A stretch of 64,000 nt of DNA from NCBI GenBank assembly GCA_017512705.1, contig JAFWEX010000084.1:62001-126000 (forward strand), read 5' to 3'. Positions 49,989-59,047 of the stretch are shown in pieces. A program made the position numbers and the translations under genes. The notes under the pieces are model-generated. The model saw nothing but the letters and a program-made list of their open reading frames with translations, was not told the origin of the DNA and searched no databases. This DNA comes from Paenibacillus sp. Its GTDB lineage: Bacteria; Bacillota; Bacilli; Paenibacillales; Paenibacillaceae. The first letter of the stretch is position 1; each line of letters starts with the position of its first letter.

Positions 49989-50026
49989 GAACTTCCTAAT
50001 TATGAAATATTAATTGGGAAGTTTTT
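49989..50026 (+). terminator. terminator after the GntR gene
   Basis: AACTTCC-AATTA...TAATT-GGGAAGTT hairpin followed by TTTC. Confidence 0.75.
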
Positions 50027-50031
50027 CATTG

Positions 50032-50060
50032 TTGACAACGCTTACAGAAAGTTTTATTAT
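50032..50060 (+). promoter_or_regulatory. sigma-A-type promoter of rbsK
   Basis: TTGACA (50032-50037), 17-bp spacer, TATTAT (50055-50060); close to consensus. Confidence 0.8.
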
Positions 50061-50073
50061 TTGGTGTATAAAA

Positions 50074-50102
50074 CATACAACAACTCATACAACTATACAA
50101 CT
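50074..50102 (+). promoter_or_regulatory. putative GntR operator with repeated ATACAAC
   Basis: ATACAAC occurs three times (50075, 50087 and 50096). ATACAACTATAC at 50087-50098 is identical to the element in the deoD leader. It sits just after the predicted transcription start. Confidence 0.65.
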
Positions 50103-50151
50103 GTTTATGTTTTGCTTTGATTTTACATTTATTTAGGGTGGTGGTGTTAGA

Positions 50152-51057
50152 GTGAAGAAGATTGTCGTTTTGGGAAGCTTAAACATGGATATGGTTTTGA
50201 CTACCGATCGATTACCAGTCATTGGAGAAACTATTCACGGTGAATATATACATTATATGATGGGCGGAAAAGGAGCGAACCAGGCTGTTGCAGCCTCTCG
50301 TTTGGGTATTTCAACTTCATTAATTGGTTGTGTAGGTAATGATACATTTGGTGAGAAGATTCTGAAACACTTATCAGAAGAAAAGCTAGATGTCTCATCT
50401 GTAAGAAAGGAAGATAACATCTTTACAGGCATAGCAACCGTTTTTAAAACAAACCGAGATAATGCCATTGTCGTCATACCTGGTGCGAATGATTGCTGTG
50501 ACCGACGAGTAGTAGATGAAAATATCGATAAGATTAAACAAGCTGACGTATTGCTTACTCAATTAGAAGTCCCGATGGAAACAGTTAAATATGCATTAAA
50601 GAAAGCCAAGGAATTTGGTGTGCAAACCATATTAAACCCAGCTCCTTATAAAGATTTGCCGACAGAATTGCTTGAATATGTTGATTTCTTAACGCCAAAC
50701 GAGACTGAATTTGAGAGTATGGTAGGTAGCAAATTTGAGAATTCAGAAGAACTTGAAAAGGAAATGCTTCAATGGAGCAAGAGAAACCAGCTGAATTTAA
50801 TCGTTACAAGAGGGTCAAGAGGTTCATCCTATATAGAGGATGGGAAAGTCCTTACTTTGCCTTGCATTAAAGTGGATGTCGTAGATACTACAGGCGCTGG
50901 TGATACCTTCAATGGAATATTGGCTTACGCTATGGCAGAGAAAATGGAATTACGAGAAGCGGTAACTATGGCAGGTATAGGTGCCTCTCTATCGATAACA
51001 GCTCTAGGAGCACAAACTGGCATGCCTTCAATACAAAAATTAAAACAATATTTATAA
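50152..51057 (+). CDS. rbsK: ribokinase
   Basis: 301 residues, PfkB family. N-terminal G-S-L-N-M-D-M-V, the substrate motif G-G-K-G-A-N-Q-A, and the C-terminal D-T-T-G-A-G-D-T-F-N-G with catalytic Asp. It phosphorylates D-ribose to ribose-5-phosphate with ATP. GTG start at 50152 preceded by AGGGTGG. It is followed 15 bp later by a nucleoside hydrolase that liberates ribose, so the two form a short salvage pathway. Confidence 0.93.
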   Translation: MKKIVVLGSLNMDMVLTTDRLPVIGETIHGEYIHYMMGGKGANQAVAASRLGISTSLIGCVGNDTFGEKILKHLSEEKLDVSSVRKEDNIFTGIATVFKTNRDNAIVVIPGANDCCDRRVVDENIDKIKQADVLLTQLEVPMETVKYALKKAKEFGVQTILNPAPYKDLPTELLEYVDFLTPNETEFESMVGSKFENSEELEKEMLQWSKRNQLNLIVTRGSRGSSYIEDGKVLTLPCIKVDVVDTTGAGDTFNGILAYAMAEKMELREAVTMAGIGASLSITALGAQTGMPSIQKLKQYL

Positions 51058-51072
51058 AAGGAGAGAATGGGA

Positions 51073-52017
51073 ATGATTAAAGTACTTTTGGATCTAGATA
51101 CTGGGATTGATGATGCAATGGCTCTAGCGTATGCACTTGGAAGTAAAGAGATTGATCTTATTGGAATTACGGGTACATTTGGGAATGTTTATACTGAGGA
51201 AGGCGTGCAGAATGTATTAAATATCCTGAACATGTGTAACGCAAACGAAATTCCAGTTTATGCTGGAGAAACCCATGCTATCACGAAAGATCATTTTACA
51301 AGATTAGAAGTTAGTGCACGTATCCATGGGGAAAATGGTGTAGGCCAAGTTGAAATCGAGACGTCGCCTAAGAAGAAAGAAACACAAAGCGGTGTTGATT
51401 TTATAATTAAATCTGTAAAAAAATACAGAGAAGAATTAGTCATTGTTACGACTGGTCCGATTACAAACCTGGCTTTGGCGCTTCAGAAGGCTCCAGAAAT
51501 TAAAGATATGGTAGGTAAAGTGGTAATTATGGGCGGCGCGTTAACTGTACCGGGTAATTGCAATGCATATACGGAAGCTAATATTTCACAAGATCCAGAG
51601 GCCGCTAAATACGTATTTGAAAGCGGTTTAGATGTAACTATGGTTGGCTTAGATGTAACACAACGTTCTATTCTAACGAATGCGGATACACAGCGCTGGA
51701 GAGAGACAGGGAGCGTAGCTGGAAGAACCTATGCTGATATGGTCGATTATTATATTTCGCAACATGATGTAGCAATTAAAGGTTGTTATCTCCACGATCC
51801 ATCAGCAGTTATTCATGCGGTCCATCCTGAATACTTTGTAATGCTGGCTATGCATATGACTGTGACTACAGAGGGAGAAGCGGAAGGCAGAACGATTGGG
51901 GATCCGAGTAAATTAAGAGATCCGAACCCGAATGTCAAAGTTTGTATTGGAGTAGATTCACAAACACTTGTCAATGATTTAAATGAAGTATTATTGACTC
52001 TATTCAAACAAAATTAA
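51073..52017 (+). CDS. nucleoside hydrolase (IunH/RihA family)
   Basis: 314 residues. The calcium-binding signature D-L-D-T-G-I-D-D-A-M-A-L at the N-terminus, T-G-P-I-T-N-L-A and the C-terminal H-D-P-S-A region are intact. It hydrolyses the N-glycosidic bond of ribonucleosides to base and ribose. ATG 51073 is 9 nt after AGGAG; ATG 51067 is only 3 nt away. The ribose produced is the substrate for the upstream RbsK. Confidence 0.93.
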   Translation: MIKVLLDLDTGIDDAMALAYALGSKEIDLIGITGTFGNVYTEEGVQNVLNILNMCNANEIPVYAGETHAITKDHFTRLEVSARIHGENGVGQVEIETSPKKKETQSGVDFIIKSVKKYREELVIVTTGPITNLALALQKAPEIKDMVGKVVIMGGALTVPGNCNAYTEANISQDPEAAKYVFESGLDVTMVGLDVTQRSILTNADTQRWRETGSVAGRTYADMVDYYISQHDVAIKGCYLHDPSAVIHAVHPEYFVMLAMHMTVTTEGEAEGRTIGDPSKLRDPNPNVKVCIGVDSQTLVNDLNEVLLTLFKQN

Positions 52018-52117
52018 GTAAGAGTATTTCGTTGAATTCAATTCGTTATCATGTATTTGTAACCGCTTCACTAACAGTTCTAGCATCATATATTTATAAA
52101 AAGAGGGGTTTTTCATC

Positions 52118-53530
52118 ATGGGACAAGCAGCATCTCCTAAACAACAGCAGAATGAAAAACAATTAACATATCGTGGTGGCCGCCTTATAAGCTTAGTAGC
52201 TACACTTATATTGTGTGTGGTAGCTTTTCAATTGAATGCAAGTATGCTTACCCCTGCACTTCCTAATATCGCAGCATCCATGAATGTCAGTGTGGATCTT
52301 ATGTCGAATGTGTCGTCCTTATTCTTCCTAGCCAGTTCGATTGGCGGCGTTATACTAAGCCGTTGGGGTGACTTTATTGGTCGACGTCGTGCCTTAATCA
52401 TTGTTCTTGCTACGCTTGCCGTAGGTACTATCCTATGTATTCTTGCTACAAATCTTACTATGCTGCTTATTGGCCGTGTCCTTCAAGGTGCTTCGGGTGC
52501 TACATTCCAAATCGCTTACGTATTTTTAAGAGAGAAACTTGACGCTAAAACGTTCGGTATAGCGCTTGGTATTCTCACCGCTGTAAATGGAGGGGTAGGG
52601 GGCTTTGACGGCTACCTTGGTGGTCTTCTCAGTGACAAGTATGGTTTCAAGTCCATCTTCATGGTTATCTTGGCAGTTATCATTCTAACTATAATTTGTG
52701 TTCTACGTTTTCTACCGAAGGAAAAAAGTGCTGTTACATCTGGAAAAATGGACTGGTGGGGTTCAGCCGCACTATCCATTGGGTTAATACTGTTAACCTA
52801 CTTCGTTAATCAGGGCTTTTCGGCTGGTTGGTTTGCACCAATCACGTTGATCTATCTCTTAGGTATGATGATTGCATTTGTTGCCTTCTGGTATATTGAG
52901 AAGAAGAGCGAAAGCCCGATGATTGCGGTTCAACATCTTCGTTCACGTCAGGTGTGGCCAGTGGTTACTACTACCTTGCTGTCTCTGACTGGGATCTTCG
53001 CGGTGATTAATTTTACAGTTGTTTTGCTTAGTCAGGATCAAAACGTCGGATTTGGACTAGACGCGGCTATGTCAGGGTTACTGTTTTTAACGCCTGCAGC
53101 GTTAATCGGAATATTCGCTGCCCCATTATCTGGCTGGATTGCGGGTAAATTTGGATGGATCAGTATGTTACGTATTGGCATCATCATTTCTGCTGTATCG
53201 TTAATCGGTATCTTATTATTTACAGAAAGCAAGTGGATCGTGTTCGCTGCTGTTGCGTTGTTGGGTGTTTCCTACAATGGTTTGCTACTCACCACCATTA
53301 ATGGGCTGGGAGTTATTCAATCACCGGATGATGCACCCTCAGCATTGCCGGGAATTAACGGGGCTGGATTCGGTATAGGTGCATCTTTAGGTATTGGGTT
53401 TGTTGCTCCATTCGTCTCCCAAGGAACGTTAGGCGGTTATACCACAGCAATGTGGATATCTATTATCATCACAGCACTTGCCTTTGTTTCGAGCTTGTTT
53501 ATCGCTCCAAAGAAGGATCAAACAGTCTAA
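52118..53530 (+). CDS. MFS transporter (nucleoside-cluster)
   Basis: 470 residues, about 14 hydrophobic helices as in the DHA2 branch. The loop 2-3 motif reads R-W-G-D-F-I-G-R-R-R-A, and the motif C-like G-L-N-G-x-x-G-G region is G-V-G-G-F-D-G-Y-L-G-G. It is the last gene after rbsK and the nucleoside hydrolase, so nucleoside import is plausible although DHA2 members usually export drugs. ATG 52118 has AGAGGGG upstream. Strong terminator at 53584-53629. Confidence 0.88.
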   Translation: MGQAASPKQQQNEKQLTYRGGRLISLVATLILCVVAFQLNASMLTPALPNIAASMNVSVDLMSNVSSLFFLASSIGGVILSRWGDFIGRRRALIIVLATLAVGTILCILATNLTMLLIGRVLQGASGATFQIAYVFLREKLDAKTFGIALGILTAVNGGVGGFDGYLGGLLSDKYGFKSIFMVILAVIILTIICVLRFLPKEKSAVTSGKMDWWGSAALSIGLILLTYFVNQGFSAGWFAPITLIYLLGMMIAFVAFWYIEKKSESPMIAVQHLRSRQVWPVVTTTLLSLTGIFAVINFTVVLLSQDQNVGFGLDAAMSGLLFLTPAALIGIFAAPLSGWIAGKFGWISMLRIGIIISAVSLIGILLFTESKWIVFAAVALLGVSYNGLLLTTINGLGVIQSPDDAPSALPGINGAGFGIGASLGIGFVAPFVSQGTLGGYTTAMWISIIITALAFVSSLFIAPKKDQTV

Positions 53531-53583
53531 TAAAATAACCTTGTTTATTTGGTTCGTTGAACTAATTAAATAGGGCTAATGAT

Positions 53584-53629
53584 AAAGACAGGTCATCATG
53601 AATGATGACCTGTCTTTAGTTTTTTTTGG
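53584..53629 (+). terminator. strong terminator
   Basis: 16-bp stem AAAGACAGGTCATCAT with its complement, 2-nt loop, followed by a run of eight T. Confidence 0.92.
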
Positions 53630-53766
53630 CACTTATTGGTCGCCTGTTTTTTAAGGAGAATCCGTTTAAAAATAAACAAAAAGTAAATAATTAAACGTAC
53701 ATCCGAAATCATGCAACAAAGTTGGGCTTGTGCTTTACTGAACATGAAAGGTTAAGGGGGATTAAG

Positions 53767-56103
53767 TTGAACGATCTGTTGACTGATTTTCAAATATCAT
53801 TTCAGCATATTAAGTTACTAGTTCCTAGGAATAATAAAGGGATTCAAATTGTCTTTGTTATAAGTGGAGAATTGAAAATTGAATCATCAGATCGGTTTTA
53901 TCATTTGTATGAAAACGATTTTCTTGTCATTAATCGTAATCAACTATATCAGGTGCAGGGAAATGATGACAATAAGGTCATGATTTTGTCTATTACCGAC
54001 CGCTTCATGGAAGAACACTATGCCGAGTATCACAGTCAGCGTTTTGAATGTTATTCACGAGAAATGGATCTTGGCAGAGAAGATATAACGGTTGCGATTC
54101 GAAAATTGTTAGCAAATGTGATGATAAGTTATTACAGACAAGATGAGTGTTATCACATTGAAGTGACCGGATATATTTGTCAATTGCTCCTCATTTTAAT
54201 TCGGAGTTTTAAACGAGAAGGTAGTGTTATTCAGAAAATAGATACTGCTAACCGCCGCTTACTGCAAATTATCGACTATATGGAAAAAAATTATGAGCAT
54301 ATGATTACGTTAGAAGAGGTGGCAAAGAAATATTATCTGTCCACAAGCTATTTATCTCGCTATTTTAAGCAGAAAATGGGGATGGGTTTTAGTCGGTACT
54401 TACTCCATATTCGGCTAAAACACTGTATGAAAGATTTGCTTTACACCAATGAATCCATTTCCCAAATTGCAATGAACAATGGATTTCCAAATACAAAATC
54501 CTTTTCTGCATTTTTTAAAGAAACTTATCATATGACCCCGCATGAATATCGGAAAACTCATGAAGTGCCCAAGGAGGATTCTGTTCAGAGCTACAGTAAG
54601 AATGACTCCGTAAGTCTTATTGAATCATCAGAAATTATTGTGAAATTAAGCAATATGAATTTCGATGATCAAAAGTTATATCACTCTACCGAGACCAAGT
54701 ATGAAAAGCTACGAATTACCTTAACGGGTTCAGAACCGAAGGCTGTGCATAATCCTGATCATCTTTTGATTATTGGGGAGATATTTGAACTATTAAAAGA
54801 AGATGTTCGATCTCAAATATTAGATGTGAAGAGGGATTTACAATTAAAATTTATTGGCGTACGTCAACTTATAAGTAATGCAGTGATTCCGCCAGAGGTC
54901 GAGACGGATGAAGAAATTCCAACAACATCACCTTATTTTAATATTGACAGTGCTTTGTCATTTATGAAAAGGCAGGATCTCTCCTTGTTTATAAGGGCTG
55001 AATATAACGAAATTTCTAGAAATGAAGAGCAATACTTTTTAAAACTGACTCAATTTATGAAACATTCCTTACAGATGTACGGCCAATCGTTCGTGAAAGA
55101 GTGGCATGTGATGTTTTATGAGCCATTCGATAGCAGGGTAGAACAAAGTGAGCTTCAGCGGATTTATTTAAGGTTGCATGAAGTATTAAAAGGATTACTC
55201 CCTTCGATTCAAATAGGGGTATATATGCCTTTTTCCCTCCGAAAAGAGGCAACGAGTAAAACGCATCAATGGCAGTTAAATCATGGAGAATATATTGATT
55301 TTATTGGCTATAATGCTAACCAAAATGAGGTCATTAATTTTAAAGAAATTGAAGAAACGAAATATGATTTAGCAAAAGATTATATAAAAGAAAAGACAAA
55401 TAAGTTAAAGCTTTACTTAAAAAGAAATCAATTAGAAAAACCATTGCATCTTGTTTCATGGAATACATTATCAGGCAATACTCGGTATACGAATGGTACT
55501 TTTTTTCGTGGCGCATTAATTCTAAAAAATTTACTGGATATTTCTAACAAGGTTCAGACCATTGGTCTTTGGATTAACACAAGTACGCATGAGGAAGCAG
55601 AAAAAATCAGTCGTTTTCGAATGGATGGTTTAGAGCTGTTTCATTATTTGAGAGGGAAACGCCCCGCTTATTTTGCGTTAATGTTTCTTAATCGTTTGTA
55701 TGGTGAAATTGTGGCGCAGGATGAGAACTATGTATTGACAGTCAATGAACGGGGCTATCAGTTGATCGTCATGAATTTGAATATGATTAACCCATATTTG
55801 TCTATTGAAGAAACATTTTTGCAGAAGCTTAATAAAGAAATTCATGTAAAAATCTGCGGGATGAAGAAGGGAGAATATCAAATACGTAAACATGTATTTG
55901 ATAAAAATAACGGTGCATTATATACAAAGTGGTGGGATTTGAACAGTAAGTATGGCATGGATGCTGAAATTGTTGATTATATTATCCAAACAAGCAGACC
56001 TTCTTTAGAAATATTTGATGAACATATTGAAGATGAATGGTCATTTTATACTTATTTAACCAGTAACGCTATTCATTATTTTGATATTCGAGAAGTTTAC
56101 TAA
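53767..56103 (+). CDS. large AraC-family regulator with C-terminal glycosidase-like domain
   Basis: 778 residues. Cupin-like N-terminus (about 15-80), AraC helix-turn-helix pair at about 175-275 (L-E-E-V-A-K-K-Y-Y-L-S-T-S-Y-L-S-R-Y-F-K, P-H-E-Y-R-K), and a 480-residue C-terminal region. The layout resembles the long AraC proteins of staphylococci (Rsp/Rbf type), where the tail resembles a GH39-like barrel. TTG 53767 follows AAGGGGG; the frame opens at 53722. It probably regulates the downstream MFS and M20 genes. Confidence 0.85.
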   Translation: MNDLLTDFQISFQHIKLLVPRNNKGIQIVFVISGELKIESSDRFYHLYENDFLVINRNQLYQVQGNDDNKVMILSITDRFMEEHYAEYHSQRFECYSREMDLGREDITVAIRKLLANVMISYYRQDECYHIEVTGYICQLLLILIRSFKREGSVIQKIDTANRRLLQIIDYMEKNYEHMITLEEVAKKYYLSTSYLSRYFKQKMGMGFSRYLLHIRLKHCMKDLLYTNESISQIAMNNGFPNTKSFSAFFKETYHMTPHEYRKTHEVPKEDSVQSYSKNDSVSLIESSEIIVKLSNMNFDDQKLYHSTETKYEKLRITLTGSEPKAVHNPDHLLIIGEIFELLKEDVRSQILDVKRDLQLKFIGVRQLISNAVIPPEVETDEEIPTTSPYFNIDSALSFMKRQDLSLFIRAEYNEISRNEEQYFLKLTQFMKHSLQMYGQSFVKEWHVMFYEPFDSRVEQSELQRIYLRLHEVLKGLLPSIQIGVYMPFSLRKEATSKTHQWQLNHGEYIDFIGYNANQNEVINFKEIEETKYDLAKDYIKEKTNKLKLYLKRNQLEKPLHLVSWNTLSGNTRYTNGTFFRGALILKNLLDISNKVQTIGLWINTSTHEEAEKISRFRMDGLELFHYLRGKRPAYFALMFLNRLYGEIVAQDENYVLTVNERGYQLIVMNLNMINPYLSIEETFLQKLNKEIHVKICGMKKGEYQIRKHVFDKNNGALYTKWWDLNSKYGMDAEIVDYIIQTSRPSLEIFDEHIEDEWSFYTYLTSNAIHYFDIREVY

Positions 56104-56278
56104 TCATAACACATGACAATAAATGCCCTGCTTATTTTCACCACATAAATGATGAGCTAATTATTATGACTGATTTCGGATTATATTGAGTAAAAAACGA
56201 CTCTCTAAACTTTTTTTGATTTTCTATAATCGAGATACAAGTACGATGAAGTGACAATAAAATAATGGAGGTTTCACC

Positions 56279-57661
56279 ATGAAAACAACTTATAAAGGTA
56301 CCAATAAGATGATTATTGGTATTGTATTTGGTGTAATTACGTTCTGGTTATTTGCTCAAGCCATTGTGAACGTTGTACCAACTGTTCAAGCGGATCTAGG
56401 TGTTACTACTGGAACGTTGAATATTGCGATCAGTTTATCTGCTCTATTCTCTGGCATGTTCATTGTCGCAGCCGGTGGTTTAGCAGACAAAATTGGTCGC
56501 AAAAAAATTGCATTGATTGGTTTTCTATTGAGTATTATCGGTTCTCTATGCCTGGTGTTTGCTCAAGGATCTGTTTTACTTATAGCCGGACGTATTATTC
56601 AAGGTTTATCTGCAGCTTTCATCATGCCTTCAACCATTGCTTTAATGAAAGCTTATTTTGAAGGTGCAGAACGTCAACGTGCTCTAAGTTTCTGGTCTAT
56701 TGGGTCTTGGGGAGGATCAGGGGTAGCTTCCTTCGCAGGCGGGGCCATTGCCTCCTCATTAGGTTGGAGATGGATCTTTATCATATCCATTATTTTCGCA
56801 GTTGTTGGTATGTATTTACTCAAAGACACGCCTGAAAGCAAACAGGAATCGACAGGTAAATTCACATTTGACTATTTGGGTTTAGCTATTTTTGCAGTAA
56901 CCATGGTTGCGTTAAACGTTGTCATTAACTTCGGATCTGATCTAGGCTGGACAAGCCCCATAATCTTAGGTCTGTCCGTATTAACGATTGTTGGGTTAAT
57001 CGTATTTATCAAGGTGGAGAAGAGCAAAAAGGTCGTATTAATTGACTTTGCCGTATTCAAAAACAAACCGTATACAGGTGCCACCATCTCTAACTTCTTG
57101 CTAAACGCAATTGCAGGAACTTTAGTCGTTGCTAATACCTATGTTCAAGTTGGGCGCGGATTTACCTCACTCCAATCAGGAATGTTATCGTTAGGTTATT
57201 TAGTTGCAGTACTTGCGATGATCCGTGTCGGGGAGAAGATTCTGCAACGAATTGGAGCGAAGAAACCTATGATATGGGGCGGTCTGATTACAACGATTGG
57301 CGTTGCGATTATGGGTCTAACATTCTTGGGGGATGTCGCTTATACCATCGTTGTATTCGTAGGTTATGCATTATTCGGTCTGGGGTTGGGAATTTATGCA
57401 ACACCTTCAACAGATACGTCTGTATCTAATGCGCCTGCTGATAAAGTAGGTGAAGCGGCTGGCGTATACAAAATGGCTTCTTCCTTAGGAAGTGCTTTTG
57501 GGGTCGCTATTTCAGCAACAGCATACGGTTCAGTAGCTGATAATGGGAACATCGAGATGGCTGCAACGGTTGGTATTATTGTAAATGTGATTTTTGGCAT
57601 ATTATCCGTACTGTCAGTGATGTACCTAGTCCCGAAAAATGCGGGAAAAACGTCAAAATAA
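56279..57661 (+). CDS. MFS transporter, DHA2-like
   Basis: 460 residues, about 14 transmembrane helices; loop motif G-L-A-D-K-I-G-R-K-K between helices 2 and 3, R-I-I-Q-G-L-S-A-A-F after helix 4. ATG 56279 has GGAGG upstream. It is followed after 49 bp by an M20 amidohydrolase gene, suggesting transport of its amide substrate or product (inference). Confidence 0.9.
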   Translation: MKTTYKGTNKMIIGIVFGVITFWLFAQAIVNVVPTVQADLGVTTGTLNIAISLSALFSGMFIVAAGGLADKIGRKKIALIGFLLSIIGSLCLVFAQGSVLLIAGRIIQGLSAAFIMPSTIALMKAYFEGAERQRALSFWSIGSWGGSGVASFAGGAIASSLGWRWIFIISIIFAVVGMYLLKDTPESKQESTGKFTFDYLGLAIFAVTMVALNVVINFGSDLGWTSPIILGLSVLTIVGLIVFIKVEKSKKVVLIDFAVFKNKPYTGATISNFLLNAIAGTLVVANTYVQVGRGFTSLQSGMLSLGYLVAVLAMIRVGEKILQRIGAKKPMIWGGLITTIGVAIMGLTFLGDVAYTIVVFVGYALFGLGLGIYATPSTDTSVSNAPADKVGEAAGVYKMASSLGSAFGVAISATAYGSVADNGNIEMAATVGIIVNVIFGILSVLSVMYLVPKNAGKTSK

Positions 57662-57710
57662 ATGACTCTGCTTAAAGTGATAATAAAATCAAATATGGAG
57701 GACATTCGCT

Positions 57711-58898
57711 ATGAAAAAGAAATTAATGCAAATGTTAGAAGATCGCAAAGATGAGATCATTGCCATACGGAGACATTTACACGAGAACCCGGAAATATCA
57801 TTCAAGGAAGAAAAAACAGCCCAGTACATTCTTGATTTTTATAAAGGCAAAGACGTTGAAGTTCAGTCGAATGTAGGAAACGGCCACGGAATTGTTGTAA
57901 CAATCCAAGGTGGACAACCTGGTAAGAAAATTGGTTTACGTGCCGACTTTGATGCGCTTCCTATTCAGGAAGAGGCAGATGTACCTTTTAAATCGAAAAA
58001 TGATGGTGTGATGCATGCTTGTGGTCATGACGGTCATACAGCTTATTTGTTAGTATTGGCAGATTGTTTAATTCAGTTGAAGGATCAGATTCCAGGTACA
58101 ATTAAAATTGTTCACCAACATGCAGAAGAAGTACCACCAGGAGGAGCAAAAAGCATAGTCGAATCAGGGACTTTAGATGATCTAGACAATATGTTCGGTA
58201 TTCATCTATTACCTATGGGGCCAGCTGGATTGGTGGGGTATCATGCAGGGTATTCCTTTAATGGCCGCGCATATATGAAGTTGAAAATTCAAGGTCGGGG
58301 CGGGCACGGCTCATCACCTCATTTAGCCAATGATGCCATTGTTGCAGGTGCGCATTTTGTAACGGGTGCCCAATCCATTATAAGTCGTCGGCTCAATCCA
58401 TTTGATGTTGGGGTGATAACGATCGGCTCATTCGACGGGAAAGGTACGTTCAATGTAATTAAAGACAGTGTTGAACTTGAAGGAGACATCCGTTACATGA
58501 CTAATGAGACTAAGGAGATCATTGAACGTGAGGTGCGACATTTGTGCAGAGGGATCGAAGAGCAGTTCGGTGTAACCTGTGAGTTGAATTATGAGAATGA
58601 CTATCCGCCCGTGTATAACGATCCTGAGTTGACAGCTCAAGTTGCGAATTTCTTAAGGGCTGCGGATGATAAGGATATTACAGAAGTGAAGGAATTCCCT
58701 GCGTTGTCACCATCTGAAGATTTTGCTTACTATGCTGAGAAGTTCCCATCATGTTTCTTCTATATCGCGTGTACGCCAAAAGGTGTGGACAAACCATTCT
58801 TCAATCATCACCCGAAATTTGATATCGATGAAGATGCACTGCTTGTAGCTGCCAAGGCTGTTGGACAAGTCGTATGTGGTTATTATTCTCTGGACTGA
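57711..58898 (+). CDS. M20-family amidohydrolase (N-acyl-amino-acid/hippurate hydrolase-like)
   Basis: 395 residues. Metal-site motifs seen in order: H-A-C-G-H-D-G-H-T, the H-A-E-E-V-P-P-G-G catalytic Glu pair, and the late H-H-P-K-F-D. The N-terminal I-R-R-H-L-H-E-N-P-E and the internal dimerisation lid are typical. It removes acyl groups from N-acyl amino acids or related amides. Cytoplasmic. ATG 57711 has GGAGGA upstream; co-transcription with the MFS gene is likely. Confidence 0.92.
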   Translation: MKKKLMQMLEDRKDEIIAIRRHLHENPEISFKEEKTAQYILDFYKGKDVEVQSNVGNGHGIVVTIQGGQPGKKIGLRADFDALPIQEEADVPFKSKNDGVMHACGHDGHTAYLLVLADCLIQLKDQIPGTIKIVHQHAEEVPPGGAKSIVESGTLDDLDNMFGIHLLPMGPAGLVGYHAGYSFNGRAYMKLKIQGRGGHGSSPHLANDAIVAGAHFVTGAQSIISRRLNPFDVGVITIGSFDGKGTFNVIKDSVELEGDIRYMTNETKEIIEREVRHLCRGIEEQFGVTCELNYENDYPPVYNDPELTAQVANFLRAADDKDITEVKEFPALSPSEDFAYYAEKFPSCFFYIACTPKGVDKPFFNHHPKFDIDEDALLVAAKAVGQVVCGYYSLD

Positions 58899-58908
58899 TA
58901 AGAAAGTC

Positions 58909-58941
58909 AAAAGAGCGTTACCGAATCCGGTAACGCTCTTG
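58909..58941 (+). terminator. Rho-independent terminator
   Basis: AAGAGCGTTACCG-AAT-CGGTAACGCTCTT followed by GTTT. Confidence 0.8.
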
Positions 58942-59047
58942 TTTGGAGAGACTTGTCACCAGTGGAGTAACAAAACTCAGTTTGAAAGCTTCAGGTGTCT
59001 TAATTTAAAAGTATAAATCCCTTCAAGCCCCCCCATTGAATTAAATG

